Assembly: GCA_009996675.1 (NCBI GenBank)
Contig: JAACZQ010000002.1
Coordinates: forward strand, 50,882-114,881
Source of the DNA: Chitinophagaceae bacterium
GTDB lineage: Bacteria; Bacteroidota; Bacteroidia; Chitinophagales; Chitinophagaceae
DNA length: 64,000 bases
Direction: 5' to 3'
This document shows positions 1 to 10,424 of the stretch, one piece after another. The notes beneath the pieces are model-generated. The model was not told the origin of the DNA and made no database searches. It saw only the letters and a program-made list of their open reading frames with translations. Position numbers and translations under genes: made by a program. The number at the start of each line of letters is the position of its first letter. The first letter of the stretch is position 1.

Positions 1-638
1 ATTTTCGTCACATGTGGCACATGACCGAGGCTGCAAGGCGTGTATATGGCAATCCAGAGCCAAAGCAGATGTGTGTGTGGGTAAAAGATATGATGGCCAA
101 TGGATCGTTTTACCGGGCTCAACAAGAGCTTTGTTTTGTATTCAACAACGAACAGGCAAAAGCCCTCTGGAATAACGATATCGTGGATTATGGCGGCTTC
201 TACAAGAACGAGCAGGAACTGGTGTACATTTTCAAAAACGGCGGGGATAATGTCAAGCACCTTTCTCACCTTTCCCTGGAGAAACGTATCCGCTCAAATG
301 TGTGGCGTTATCCGTCTGCAACGTCTGTTGCCAACCCTGACCGGTACGAACTCAAGAACCACCCAACGCCGAAGCCGGTGGTAATGATAGCTGACGCCAT
401 CCTGGATACTACCAACGAGGGTGATATCGTAATAGACTGGTTTCTGGGGTCAGGAACCTGCCTGATAGCTTGTGAGCAAACTGGCCGCAAATGTCACGGC
501 ACAGAGATCAGCCCATTCTACATTCAATCTATTATCAAACGATACTTGAATTTCTGCCAAAAAAGAGGCATACCCGTTAATTTTACCCACCTCAATGGTG
601 AGCTAACAATTAACGACTTCAAAGATGGCAGCAAGTGA
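1..638 (+). CDS. DNA (adenine/cytosine-N4) methyltransferase, C-terminal part (gene probably starts upstream of window)
   Basis: ORF 12..638; NHPTPKPVVMIADAI and DWFLGSGTCLIACEQTGRKCHGTEISPFY match the motif X/I region (FxGSGT) of N6/N4 methyltransferases; no N-terminal part visible. Confidence 0.8.
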   Translation, partial: FRHMWHMTEAARRVYGNPEPKQMCVWVKDMMANGSFYRAQQELCFVFNNEQAKALWNNDIVDYGGFYKNEQELVYIFKNGGDNVKHLSHLSLEKRIRSNVWRYPSATSVANPDRYELKNHPTPKPVVMIADAILDTTNEGDIVIDWFLGSGTCLIACEQTGRKCHGTEISPFYIQSIIKRYLNFCQKRGIPVNFTHLNGELTINDFKDGSK

Positions 639-873
639 AACACTTCAGTTTATGGCAAAAGTAAAAAGCGGGTTGATCGATTATTTTACCGAAAGGCTCG
701 ACATTGAAAACTCGGCACTGGAAACTTACAATAAACTCGGTCCTATTCAGGGTTCAGAACTACCTGACGATGTAAAAAGGATGCGGGAAATACAGGCTAT
801 ACTACTACGGGACCGTGTAAACGAGCTGAACAAGCATATTGCCGTCATTAAACGTATTTTCCCAGATGCCTAG
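625..873 (+). CDS. hypothetical phage protein
   Basis: ORF in phage gene string, overlaps neighbours by a few bases. Confidence 0.55.
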   Translation: MAASETLQFMAKVKSGLIDYFTERLDIENSALETYNKLGPIQGSELPDDVKRMREIQAILLRDRVNELNKHIAVIKRIFPDA

Positions 874-1285
874 TCGTGGAAATAAAGGTAAATCAAGCGA
901 TGACCTTGTAATGGAGGAACGCACCCGCACAGTAATACAGTGGGTGCTGAAAGGCTATTTCACAAAAGACATCATCTACCAGGCCAAACTCAGTTGGCAA
1001 GTGGAGGAACGACAGGCTTATAACTACTTAAAGCGTGCAAAGGGTGAAATAAAGAAGATCCGGTCAAAGGACCTGAAGGACCTGATTGCCTGGCATCAAG
1101 GTGTCAGAATGCAGCTATACAATCAACTGGAGAACAAAAAATCTCCATCAGGCACATGCGCTGCTATGGAGGTATTGAAAGATATGGCTAAGATTGACGG
1201 CGTTTACCCAGCAGATAAACACGAGGTTAAGCTGGATGCCGAAACTGTTGTAGTGGTAGGTAGTAAACAACTAAGTAAAGAATAA
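866..1285 (+). CDS. putative terminase small subunit
   Basis: Basic, HTH-like small protein immediately upstream of the large terminase; ORF 839..1285, likely start at the internal Met (MPSRGNKGKSSDD). Confidence 0.55.
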   Translation: MPSRGNKGKSSDDLVMEERTRTVIQWVLKGYFTKDIIYQAKLSWQVEERQAYNYLKRAKGEIKKIRSKDLKDLIAWHQGVRMQLYNQLENKKSPSGTCAAMEVLKDMAKIDGVYPADKHEVKLDAETVVVVGSKQLSKE

Positions 1286-1286
1286 T

Positions 1287-2672
1287 GTGGCCAGAAAACT
1301 TACATTCAAATTCCCTGAAGAATTATTCGGCAGTTCTTTTCTGCCGTACCTGGAGTGTCTGACACGAATTCAGTTGTTCACGGGTAACCGCGGCTCGGGC
1401 AAGACTACATTTCTTCAGCAAAAAGCAATCATATTCGCCCTAACAAAGAAGTATTTTCGACTCATCTACACGCGAAAAGTTTCCGAGAACATCCGGGATA
1501 GCTTGTTTCAGGGATTCAAGGATATTATCCATGATTGGAGTTTAGAGAAGTATTTCAAGATCAAGGAGTCAGAGATGGATATCATCTGTATTCCTACGGG
1601 CAACATGCTCCTTTCATTTGGATTGGATAAGCCGGAGAAATTAAAGGGTATAAAGGATCCCACACATATCCTCTGCGATGAGATGACGGAGATAACCTTC
1701 CAGGATTATTCTGCTTTGATAGCACTTCTCAGAACAAGTAAAACGGCGATAACACAGTTTTGGGGTACTTTCAATCCGGAATACGGATTCTGGGGCCGCG
1801 ACTATTTCTTTGCTGATAGTGAAAGCGATGAAATACCGCTCGGTGTGGTCCCTTCAAAGGGCGATGATGTCATTATCATTAAAGGGTCATTTAAGCACAA
1901 TCAATTCATCGATGCAGTGGCTTATGAGAAGCTGCTGCTTGAATTGGCAAGGGGAGATGAGAATAAGCTTACTGTCTGGATTGAGGGTAATTGGGGTCAA
2001 TCTATTACTGGAAACGAGTATTTCACCGAATATAAAAAGTCGGTTCATGCAATGCAGGTGCCTTTCTTGGCTGATAAGGCAGTTCATGTAACATTCGATT
2101 TTAACACGGTACCATACATGACTCTTCTCGGCATGCAAGTTAATATCACCGCAGAGGCATTCGAGATTCGTGTATTTCGTGAATATTGCCTCAAATCTCC
2201 ATTAAACAGTACAACAGCGGTTTGTAAGAAGTTCCTGGAAGACTATACCCCGGCAGATTTGCTTTATTATGGGGATGCATCTGGAGAAAATAACATCGCC
2301 GGAAAAGGCAATGTTACAGCATTTGACGATGTCCGCATTGCTTTCTTTCACCTGATCACAGATGCAAGCAACCGAGTTTTGAAGCGAAACCCTCCGATCT
2401 TAAAGCGCAGAGACTTTATGAACGATATTCTGGGCGGCCGGTTGAAATATGAAGGATTGCCGATTCTACTTATGATCGATGAGAGTTGTAAGGAACTGCT
2501 CAAGGATATGCTGAAACTGAAAATGGGAGCAGATGGCAAAAAGTTGAAGGTGAAAGTGAAAGACAAGGCGAGTGGAATTTCTTACGAGGAGCTGGGACAT
2601 ACTTCAGATGCACTTGAATATATGATCGTTCAACTCTTATGGGACGAATTTTCCAAAAAGCAAAACAAATAA
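1287..2672 (+). CDS. phage terminase large subunit
   Basis: Walker A FTGNRGSGKTTFLQ, Walker B-like THILCDEMTEI, nuclease-like C-terminal region; GTG start. Confidence 0.85.
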   Translation: MARKLTFKFPEELFGSSFLPYLECLTRIQLFTGNRGSGKTTFLQQKAIIFALTKKYFRLIYTRKVSENIRDSLFQGFKDIIHDWSLEKYFKIKESEMDIICIPTGNMLLSFGLDKPEKLKGIKDPTHILCDEMTEITFQDYSALIALLRTSKTAITQFWGTFNPEYGFWGRDYFFADSESDEIPLGVVPSKGDDVIIIKGSFKHNQFIDAVAYEKLLLELARGDENKLTVWIEGNWGQSITGNEYFTEYKKSVHAMQVPFLADKAVHVTFDFNTVPYMTLLGMQVNITAEAFEIRVFREYCLKSPLNSTTAVCKKFLEDYTPADLLYYGDASGENNIAGKGNVTAFDDVRIAFFHLITDASNRVLKRNPPILKRRDFMNDILGGRLKYEGLPILLMIDESCKELLKDMLKLKMGADGKKLKVKVKDKASGISYEELGHTSDALEYMIVQLLWDEFSKKQNK

Positions 2673-2700
2673 GTGTGTAATTTTATACAAACTAAGTAGT

Positions 2701-4605
2701 ATGACACGGGAAGAGGCCTATAAGGTGCTTATTGACACCGTTACGAATAATATCAAGCACGTTGATTATAAACGTGTAACCGATCTGGCTGATGATTACA
2801 GCATATACATTACCGGTGCCGGAATCGACAAAAAGCTGAAACGGTTCAATCCACGAGAGGATGAGGAAATGTTTAAGCAACGTAAAAACCTTACAATTGC
2901 CATAACTCCCGCAATTGCGTCTTCAATCAAAAGGCCGTTTAATAAAGTCCCCAGAACCCCACCAGTTACAAAAAAAGTCTCTGCCAAGGATAGAAATAAT
3001 GAGCAGGCAGTGGCTGAAATTCAGGAGCGTATCAATTCATTCTATGGTGGCGATGCGAATGTTGGAGGCCTGGATTATTGGATTCAAAACCGGTTTGTAG
3101 ACCTTTCCTTTATAGATCCGAATAGCTGGATTGTTATTGAATTTGATCCATTCGATAGCAATATTGAGAAGGCATATCCACGGCCATTTGAGGTTACATC
3201 TAAACAGGCTGTCAACTTTTCAATCCTTAACAACAAGGTCCAGTGGCTGGTTGTAGAGACTGAAATCACCTATCCAACCAAAAAAGATGGGCTGATCGAT
3301 GTTGCAAATGGTATTGTGCCGAATACCCAATCGTTAAAGCAGAATAAAGGTAAAAAGTTCACGATATATGCTGACAATGACGCAGTAACGCTAACTCAAA
3401 CCAGCAAGGATGATAACGACAGGATTCTTGCCATACCAGGTGAGCAATTGATCAATATTGAGGGCAAGGGCACATTCATCGTCAACTTTTATGAAACTAA
3501 AACAGAATCATGCCCGGCTTTCCGGGTGGGCTATATCCCGGATGTGCAGACACAAGGGCGCACATATGTCAACCCGTTTCATGATGCCCTATGCCATATC
3601 GAAAAATCGGTAAAAACTGTCAGTGAGTTTGACCTGGCCACTTGCCTGCATACCTTCCCGCAGAAGGTAGTTCGCATTACAAAATCATGTCAGGGAAATG
3701 GTACGCAGAAATGTAAGGGGGGCAAGCTCACAGACGGAACAACATGCCCGACCTGTAAAGGGACAGGCAAGCCAATTCACACTTCCGGGCAGGATGTGGT
3801 TGAGGTGGCGATGCCTGAGACAAAAGAGGATTATGTTCCGCTGTCTGATTTTATTCATTACGTTGACACACCGGTGGAGCTGCTTAAGTTCCAGAAGGAG
3901 CTTACTGACGCAGTAGAAATCAAGTGTCACCAAACGGTATTCAATTCAACAGCGCTCCTTAGAAAGCCGAATGGTGGACAGCAGATAGATCCAACGGCTA
4001 CTGAGGTAAACAACGACATGGAAAGCGTTTACGATACACTTTCTCCGTTTGGCGAGAAAGTTTCAAGCGTATGGACCATTGTTGTGCAGTTTATTGCCAT
4101 TCTAACAGACAATAAGGACAAGGTGAGTATTCTGCACCGCTTCCCATCAAACTTTAAACTGAAAACCCGTACCGATCTGTATGTAGAAAGGAAAACACTA
4201 AAGGATGCGGGGTCTCCACCATTCGTAATGGATGCTGTCGATGACGAGCTGGCGCAGGATATCTATGCGGATGATGCAGATAGTCTGCTGCAATACCGCG
4301 TAAAGAAGGAGCATTTCCCTTTCCCGGGTAAATCGCCAGAGGATATTCAGTTCCTGCTGTCAGCAAGTACTACGCTGAAAAAGACGAAAATTCTGTATAC
4401 ATATTTCGATCAGATATTCACCGAGCTGCAACGCGAGAGTCTGGCCGCTAACAACGATTTCTATCTGCTGAAGCCGGCTGAGAGGCAAACGAAGATTGAT
4501 GAGAAAGTTAAAGGCATTTTGGACGAGCTCAGCAATGAAACTCAAACAGCCTTTCCTTTACATGCTATCCCTTTAAACTCGCCTGATAAAACTGAGGTAG
4601 CCTAA
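2701..4605 (+). CDS. phage portal-like protein with internal Cys cluster
   Basis: 634 aa ORF directly after terminase and before the minor head protein; contains CQGNGTQKCKGGKLTDGTTCPTCKGTG. Confidence 0.7.
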   Translation: MTREEAYKVLIDTVTNNIKHVDYKRVTDLADDYSIYITGAGIDKKLKRFNPREDEEMFKQRKNLTIAITPAIASSIKRPFNKVPRTPPVTKKVSAKDRNNEQAVAEIQERINSFYGGDANVGGLDYWIQNRFVDLSFIDPNSWIVIEFDPFDSNIEKAYPRPFEVTSKQAVNFSILNNKVQWLVVETEITYPTKKDGLIDVANGIVPNTQSLKQNKGKKFTIYADNDAVTLTQTSKDDNDRILAIPGEQLINIEGKGTFIVNFYETKTESCPAFRVGYIPDVQTQGRTYVNPFHDALCHIEKSVKTVSEFDLATCLHTFPQKVVRITKSCQGNGTQKCKGGKLTDGTTCPTCKGTGKPIHTSGQDVVEVAMPETKEDYVPLSDFIHYVDTPVELLKFQKELTDAVEIKCHQTVFNSTALLRKPNGGQQIDPTATEVNNDMESVYDTLSPFGEKVSSVWTIVVQFIAILTDNKDKVSILHRFPSNFKLKTRTDLYVERKTLKDAGSPPFVMDAVDDELAQDIYADDADSLLQYRVKKEHFPFPGKSPEDIQFLLSASTTLKKTKILYTYFDQIFTELQRESLAANNDFYLLKPAERQTKIDEKVKGILDELSNETQTAFPLHAIPLNSPDKTEVA

Positions 4606-5564
4606 TGCCTGGACAAGAGGAAATATTCGATAATAAGGATAAGTTGATCAACAAAGCATCAGATTCGCTGGATCGTCTGATTCAAAACCTTGGTAGTGCT
4701 CTGTACAATAAGCTGTGGGATGAATTGGGCAAAAGGTTATCAGTTACAAACGGCAAAATTGACACCACTGTTGGGAACTTTGCGGCTGTTCGTGCAATTG
4801 ATAGTACTTACAGTGATTTTATAAGGGAAGTAGGGCCCAAGGTTGCCTCTGAAATACATACAAATGTGAACCGTATCAGTAAACTTAATGTGGATTATTT
4901 CGCAAAGTTCGAAATTGATAAAAGGTCCTATCAAGGTACAACCGATGCAATCCGGAAGATCATTAATGAGCGCCTGGGCCTTGATACGGTCGGTGAAAAG
5001 ACATTGAGGCTGAAAAAAGGCGGTTTCATGGATGGGTTACTTTCCGACAATACTGTTCGCAACCAGATTAAGGATGCCTCGTTGCGTGGAGTTACGACTG
5101 GCGCAGGTTTCAATGGGTTTCGCGATGAGTTGCGGGACATGATTGCCGGTAACGAAGAGAAGATGGGTGGGTTTCACCAATACTACCGGAATTACACCTA
5201 TGATCTGTATGTGCACGTGGATAGGCTGGAGAGTAACTTGATAGCTGCAGATATTGGTCTTGATAGCTTCATTTTTTCCGGAACAATCATTGATACTTCC
5301 CGCCAGTTCTGTATTGATCACGTTAATAAGGTATTTACTATAGAAGAAGCAAAAAAATGGAAAGACCTGATTGGTAAGTACAAGGTTGTCGAAGGGGCCA
5401 GAGCTGGGACCACAAGGAAGGTTCCCATTGGTCCTTTAGTAGATAATCCTGATACTTACGATCCAATCACCCAAATGGGTGGCTTCGGTTGCCGGCATAT
5501 TCCAAGATTTATCAGCAAGGTGGTAGCTGATCCGCTCAAGAAAAAGCAAGGAAAGGTCGATTAA
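4605..5564 (+). CDS. phage minor head / Mu gpF-like protein
   Basis: Position after portal; FCIDHVNKVFTIEEAKKW and GGFGCRHIPRFI resemble the C-terminal motif of Mu F-like minor head proteins. Confidence 0.65.
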   Translation: MPGQEEIFDNKDKLINKASDSLDRLIQNLGSALYNKLWDELGKRLSVTNGKIDTTVGNFAAVRAIDSTYSDFIREVGPKVASEIHTNVNRISKLNVDYFAKFEIDKRSYQGTTDAIRKIINERLGLDTVGEKTLRLKKGGFMDGLLSDNTVRNQIKDASLRGVTTGAGFNGFRDELRDMIAGNEEKMGGFHQYYRNYTYDLYVHVDRLESNLIAADIGLDSFIFSGTIIDTSRQFCIDHVNKVFTIEEAKKWKDLIGKYKVVEGARAGTTRKVPIGPLVDNPDTYDPITQMGGFGCRHIPRFISKVVADPLKKKQGKVD

Positions 5565-5589
5565 AATATTACACTATATTTGAGTAGCG

Positions 5590-5808
5590 ATGACTTTAGC
5601 CGATTTTAGGTCAGAATGCTACCAGATTCTCGAAAAGAGAGGACATAGAGAGATAAACGGTGAATTATTTTATCCTGAAAGTTCTATTATGGACCTAATG
5701 GAGTTTATCAAAGAACATCCTCAGCACTTTGAAGAATCTAATCTGCAAGAGGCCAAAGACAAATTGATGGGCACTATTTCTCAGGTGCTTCAAGGGTTCA
5801 AAAAATAG
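5590..5808 (+). CDS. hypothetical phage protein
   Basis: ORF in gene string. Confidence 0.5.
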   Translation: MTLADFRSECYQILEKRGHREINGELFYPESSIMDLMEFIKEHPQHFEESNLQEAKDKLMGTISQVLQGFKK

Positions 5809-5872
5809 CTAATAAATTTTTTTGGTTTGTATTACAAGTTTGTTTGTAATTTTATACAAATAAAACGGTAAT

Positions 5873-6181
5873 ATGGCCAAATCAACAACTCCGGTGAAGC
5901 CTGCTGAAACGGCTACAGCTCCGGCAGCAACAGAAACACCCGCAGTTCCACAGGCGGGATCAATCGCTCCTGTACCTGAATCAACAACTCCGGTGAAGCC
6001 TGCTGAAACGGCTACAGCTCCGGCAGTGAATGGCTATTCAAGTGATAAGGTACATCTGGTGAAGTTGGATGAAAAAGGAGAGGTGATCGACAATATGGTA
6101 CTCCCGATCAGCACCTGGAATAACCTGTCTCCAAACCACAAGAAGGATTGGAAGGTTAAAAAACCAGATTCGATCAATTAA
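5873..6181 (+). CDS. hypothetical phage protein with duplicated Pro/Ala/Thr-rich N-terminus
   Basis: ORF; STTPVKPAETATAPA occurs twice. Confidence 0.6.
   Translation: MAKSTTPVKPAETATAPAATETPAVPQAGSIAPVPESTTPVKPAETATAPAVNGYSSDKVHLVKLDEKGEVIDNMVLPISTWNNLSPNHKKDWKVKKPDSIN
5880..6026 (+). repeat. 48-bp exact direct repeat (5880..5927 and 5979..6026), period 99 bp, in frame
   Basis: aatcaacaactccggtgaagcctgctgaaacggctacagctccggcag present twice. Confidence 0.95.
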
Positions 6182-6186
6182 ATCAT

Positions 6187-6420
6187 TTGATAATGCTCAT
6201 TACAAATAAACGTACTGGCCGGCAGGTTGAAGTAACTGAGGCGGAAGCTAAAAAGATCGCCGGCAATCCTCATATCTCAGGGCTGTATAACATTCCGAAG
6301 ATTGAGGAAAAAAAGAAGTCTGGTAAACCATTGACTGAAAAACCGGTGAAAGTAGAAGCTCCGGCCCCAGTTGAAGTACCTGCGCCAGAAGTTAAGATGG
6401 ATGAGCCAACAGCATCGTAA
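6187..6420 (+). CDS. hypothetical phage protein (Pro/Lys/Glu-rich C-terminus)
   Basis: ORF in gene string. Confidence 0.55.
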   Translation: MIMLITNKRTGRQVEVTEAEAKKIAGNPHISGLYNIPKIEEKKKSGKPLTEKPVKVEAPAPVEVPAPEVKMDEPTAS

Positions 6421-6429
6421 ACAAGTTCT

Positions 6430-7374
6430 ATGAACAAATTAATACTGGCAGTTCTGGGTACACTGTACAAAATGCCCGAATCGGAAGTTGCTGAACTTCT
6501 CAAAAAATCAGATGGCACGGATGGTTTCGATGAAGACAAGGCCCTGAAACTGATCCTCGACAAAGACAAAGAACGTGTGGCATCATTGAAAGCAGAAGGT
6601 AACACTAAGTGGGACGATGCTATCAAAAAAGCTACAAAGGAAGTCTGGGGGAAAGTGGAAAAGGACTTGAAAGCAAAATTCGACATCGAAAGCGACCTGC
6701 AAGGCGAAGAGCTCTTAACCCATGTAGCTGAAACTCTGCCCGAAAAGTACAAAGGCAAAGGCAAAAAAGCTGAGGAACTCACTGAGGATGATATCAAAAA
6801 GCATCCGGTGTACATCAAAGCTGAAAAAGCCTTTAAGCAGCAGCTCGCTGATAAAGACACCGAGCACCAAAATGCTATTAAGGCAAAGGAAACTGAGTAC
6901 AGTCATAAAGAAGTTTTCGGGAAGGTGTCAGAGAAGGCGCTGACCAGCTTCAAGAAGATTGGCGAAGCCATCCTGCCTGCCGATGCAGAAAAGGCACAGA
7001 AGATGATACAAAGGTTGCTGATTGATGAGTTGGGTAACTACTCCTACCAGGTAGATGAAAAAGGAAATTTCATCGTCCTGAACAAAGATGGCAAACGTGC
7101 CGAGGATGATCACGGACATGCTGTTGAACTTGATTCTCTTATCGAGAAGATTGCGAAAAGCAATTTCGAGTTCAAAGCAGCACAGAACCGACAATCTCCT
7201 GCAAACGGCGGCGGCCAGCAACAACAGCAACCAGGCGGCGGACAAGCTGCCAAGAAATATACGGGTAAGGCTCCAAGCAGTCAGCAAGAATACCTCGGAT
7301 TGCTCACGGGCTCTGATTTGTCAACAGAAGAGAAATTGGATGTCAAAGCGCAATACGGGGAACAGTTCAGTTAA
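6430..7374 (+). CDS. putative capsid scaffolding protein
   Basis: Highly charged, coiled-coil-like, Gln/Gly-rich near C-terminus (GGGQQQQQPGGGQ), immediately upstream of capsid candidate. Confidence 0.55.
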   Translation: MNKLILAVLGTLYKMPESEVAELLKKSDGTDGFDEDKALKLILDKDKERVASLKAEGNTKWDDAIKKATKEVWGKVEKDLKAKFDIESDLQGEELLTHVAETLPEKYKGKGKKAEELTEDDIKKHPVYIKAEKAFKQQLADKDTEHQNAIKAKETEYSHKEVFGKVSEKALTSFKKIGEAILPADAEKAQKMIQRLLIDELGNYSYQVDEKGNFIVLNKDGKRAEDDHGHAVELDSLIEKIAKSNFEFKAAQNRQSPANGGGQQQQQPGGGQAAKKYTGKAPSSQQEYLGLLTGSDLSTEEKLDVKAQYGEQFS

Positions 7375-7397
7375 TTAACCCGTAAAAATAGAAACCC

Positions 7398-8498
7398 ATG
7401 GGACTCACCACGTTTAATAATGTAAAAGCGGCAGAAGTACAGATTCTGCTGGACCAGCTTTGGGCTGAACCATCAACCTCCAAATCCTACGGTGTAAAAG
7501 CACACGCCCTCAAAGCAGTTCTGGAAAACCAGACAGCAGTGCTTACCGAATTGGAAAACCCTGATCAGAAAAGGGATGTATCAGTTAAATGGGTTGACTT
7601 CTGCGGAGATACCTCTGCTGATGGTCAATACGCAGATAACTGTACGCCTGCAGCCGGCGACGAAGGAACTGCGAAAAAGCAGGATTATGCCCTCGATGTG
7701 TTCATTACCGACAGCTATTCTGTAGCTCAGGAAGAATTGGAAAGTGCAGTTGTAAGCTACGATCAGATTGTAGCTACTGGCCTGGCCGCCAAAATCAAAA
7801 ACATCATCGAGCGTTTCAACGCTAAGGTTGTTGCGGCAATCGCTGCCAATAAAGGAACAAACCCCTTCCCGGGTGCCTATTCTTACGATAACGTAACGAA
7901 GGACACCACGGTAGTAGGCGCTGATTATGGGGTGAAAAAACTCTATCCATATTTCATGCAGGTTTCTGAAATGAACCGCAGTCAAAGCGTTTATCTGCTG
8001 GATGGTGGTAATCTTTTTCAGGATTACTATATAGCCAAGAAAACCGTTGCAAATGATAACGGTAAAGCTGAGGCAAGCATGTATGACGATATCCCATTCC
8101 GTCATGATATGGCCGGATTTGCCGCAAATGCGCTTTCTGCGAATAGCTTCCTGATCGACAAAGGATCCCTGGCTGTTGCCAACCGCGCCAAATTCCCTTC
8201 TCTGCAAAAACTTGCAGGAATGAAAGATGGCGGATGGATTCATACGTCCAACGGCAACATCATGAGGTATTCCATTCCTGTGAATATCCCTGATTTGATG
8301 CCGATGATGTTCATCAGCCAGAATGCATTGAAGAAACAGCAGCTTCTCATCGATGTACAGCACTCTGTTGTATGTACCGAAGGAGGACTGTTGCTTCCAA
8401 CATGGCAGCTTAAACTACGTGCGGGAGTATTCGCTAACCCGATCCGTTGCAATGCTGGCAACACCGGTATTTTGTCATTCGTAAAAGCAGCAGAATAA
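7398..8498 (+). CDS. putative major capsid protein
   Basis: 366 aa ORF following scaffold-like ORF; position and size. Confidence 0.65.
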   Translation: MGLTTFNNVKAAEVQILLDQLWAEPSTSKSYGVKAHALKAVLENQTAVLTELENPDQKRDVSVKWVDFCGDTSADGQYADNCTPAAGDEGTAKKQDYALDVFITDSYSVAQEELESAVVSYDQIVATGLAAKIKNIIERFNAKVVAAIAANKGTNPFPGAYSYDNVTKDTTVVGADYGVKKLYPYFMQVSEMNRSQSVYLLDGGNLFQDYYIAKKTVANDNGKAEASMYDDIPFRHDMAGFAANALSANSFLIDKGSLAVANRAKFPSLQKLAGMKDGGWIHTSNGNIMRYSIPVNIPDLMPMMFISQNALKKQQLLIDVQHSVVCTEGGLLLPTWQLKLRAGVFANPIRCNAGNTGILSFVKAAE

Positions 8499-8539
8499 GC
8501 TGCTTTTACCTTATTACTCATCATTCAATTCATCGATCA

Positions 8540-8956
8540 ATGAAAAAGATATTCAGCATTTTGGCTTTTGTGCTGGCATTTACCGTGGGGGCTTCGGCTC
8601 AAACAGCGGTGCCGCTTTCGCCCGTTCTCGATAGCATCGTGACCTCATCAAGTCTCGATACATCTTACAGTTTCAAAAAAGTAGAAGGTTGGTGGGATGC
8701 AGTTTCCATTCAAGTCGTAATTCCAAAGGTAAGCGGCACCGTTACCGGTTATGCTTTACTGCAAGGCAGCCTGGATGGGGTTAACTACGCCAATATCACG
8801 ACAGATACACTTACACTGGCAAATGTCGCTACCAACTCGAAAGTATGGGCATTCAGCAGCGTTCCTTACGCATATTATCGTGTAGCTGTTTATGCCCCTT
8901 CAAGTACATACAAAGCGTATGTCCGGGGCTATATTTTATTAAGGCGAAAGCAGTAG
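8540..8956 (+). CDS. phage-encoded protein with predicted Sec signal peptide
   Basis: MKKIFSILAFVLAFTVGASAQ N-terminus; true start inside ORF 8447..8956. Confidence 0.65.
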   Translation: MKKIFSILAFVLAFTVGASAQTAVPLSPVLDSIVTSSSLDTSYSFKKVEGWWDAVSIQVVIPKVSGTVTGYALLQGSLDGVNYANITTDTLTLANVATNSKVWAFSSVPYAYYRVAVYAPSSTYKAYVRGYILLRRKQ

Positions 8957-8986
8957 GGTTTTCATACAGTTGTTTTTTAGGACAAG

Positions 8987-9011
8987 GGTGGGCTCACTGC
9001 CCACCTTTTTT
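8987..9011 (+). terminator. rho-independent terminator
   Basis: GGTGGGC-TCACT-GCCCACC followed by T6. Confidence 0.85.
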
Positions 9012-9021
9012 ATTACTCCAT

Positions 9022-9336
9022 ATGACACATATTCCGGCAGATATCATGGTTAAGATAAAGATGACAGCCAAAGGGCTGCCTGTGATCATGACACAAACCC
9101 ACGAGAAACACATCATTACCCAAGATGAATATAAGGAGCAGTTTGAGCATTTGGCGCCGCAGGAAGCGATTATTCCAAAAGGCCCACACAAAGGGAAAGT
9201 GATGATCACGCAGCCAGTTCAGGTTTATTGGAATCATGTGCGGCGACTGAGGAGTGCGTGGCTTAAAAGCGGATACGATGGCGTAGTGCAGTATGTGCTG
9301 GCCGTCCATCAGATCACCCAACAAAAGTCAAACTAA
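9022..9336 (+). CDS. hypothetical phage protein
   Basis: ORF in gene string; ATG at 9022. Confidence 0.5.
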   Translation: MTHIPADIMVKIKMTAKGLPVIMTQTHEKHIITQDEYKEQFEHLAPQEAIIPKGPHKGKVMITQPVQVYWNHVRRLRSAWLKSGYDGVVQYVLAVHQITQQKSN

Positions 9337-10421
9337 TGGACTACAAAGCCTGTCTGAATAATATTATTGGCATTACCCGTAGTGATTGCCCATGCATAAC
9401 TGATAAGCTCAGCAATGATTCGTTGCCGGAAAAATGGTACACGATCTCCACTTCTGACCTTTACCTGGATGAGCTGGAAGGGATTATTCCCCTTTTCGGC
9501 GTGGATGCAGCGAAGGAATGTGATAATGATGAGTTGGCCGACTTCTTTGTGAAGGCCAGAAACAACGCAATATCACTATTGTTAAAAGATTATCTGATTG
9601 GGCTAAATCAGAAATTCAAAGAAGGTTATCGGCCGTATATGGGATGGATTGCATCCAAAACATTCGGTGCTACTCAGTTACTGAATGGAGGTTTTGCCGG
9701 TATAAAACTTTCCACGGTTGCGATGAAAGGCGGTTTGATCACCATCAATAAGGTTTTTACCATGATGGATGCAGGGGCAACATTTGATCTGTATATCTAC
9801 AAAGTAGAACGCAATGCACAAATGTATGAGCTGGTGCATACTATCACGGGACTTCAATCACTTCCCGGCGCAATCCAAGAAAATACATTAAATACACCGG
9901 TAGAGCTTGAATTGAGCGAGTTCGGGGCAGACTTCTATCTATTGTATCAGCCTGCAGGCTTCAATCCAAAGCAAAATAGTGTATCGTGTAACTGTGGTAA
10001 TAAAGAGATCCTGTTGAGGCAATACATGAGCGTTCAAGGTGTGTACGGCGCTGAAATACCGATGATGCCTTATTTCTGGGGCTCAAGCAACGCTATGGGC
10101 CTGTCGCTGGATGTATCTATTGGATGTAATGCATCATCCATCCTGTGCGCCACGTATGAGACGTATTCACCGGCAAGGGAGGCTATTGCATTGGCAGTTC
10201 GCTACAAAGCCGGGGAACTCGTGCATGAATATGTCCTCCGGAGCAACAATATCAACTTGTACACCATGAGCAGCCGGGAGGCACTGTATGGGAAGCGGAA
10301 TCACTTCAAGGCAGAATATATCGCAATCATTAATTGGCTAGTGGATAATGCAGATATTGATCTGATCGACTGTTATGTGTGCAATGACAAAAGAGTAACC
10401 AAAGGAGGGATAATGGCGTAA
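9336..10421 (+). CDS. hypothetical phage structural protein
   Basis: 361 aa ORF in head-tail region. Confidence 0.6.
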   Translation: MDYKACLNNIIGITRSDCPCITDKLSNDSLPEKWYTISTSDLYLDELEGIIPLFGVDAAKECDNDELADFFVKARNNAISLLLKDYLIGLNQKFKEGYRPYMGWIASKTFGATQLLNGGFAGIKLSTVAMKGGLITINKVFTMMDAGATFDLYIYKVERNAQMYELVHTITGLQSLPGAIQENTLNTPVELELSEFGADFYLLYQPAGFNPKQNSVSCNCGNKEILLRQYMSVQGVYGAEIPMMPYFWGSSNAMGLSLDVSIGCNASSILCATYETYSPAREAIALAVRYKAGELVHEYVLRSNNINLYTMSSREALYGKRNHFKAEYIAIINWLVDNADIDLIDCYVCNDKRVTKGGIMA

Positions 10422-10424
10422 GAA

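Noticed and set aside
7581-8363. 260 aa minus-strand ORF antisense to capsid candidate
   Set aside because: No domain signature and atypical composition; capsid frame fits gene order
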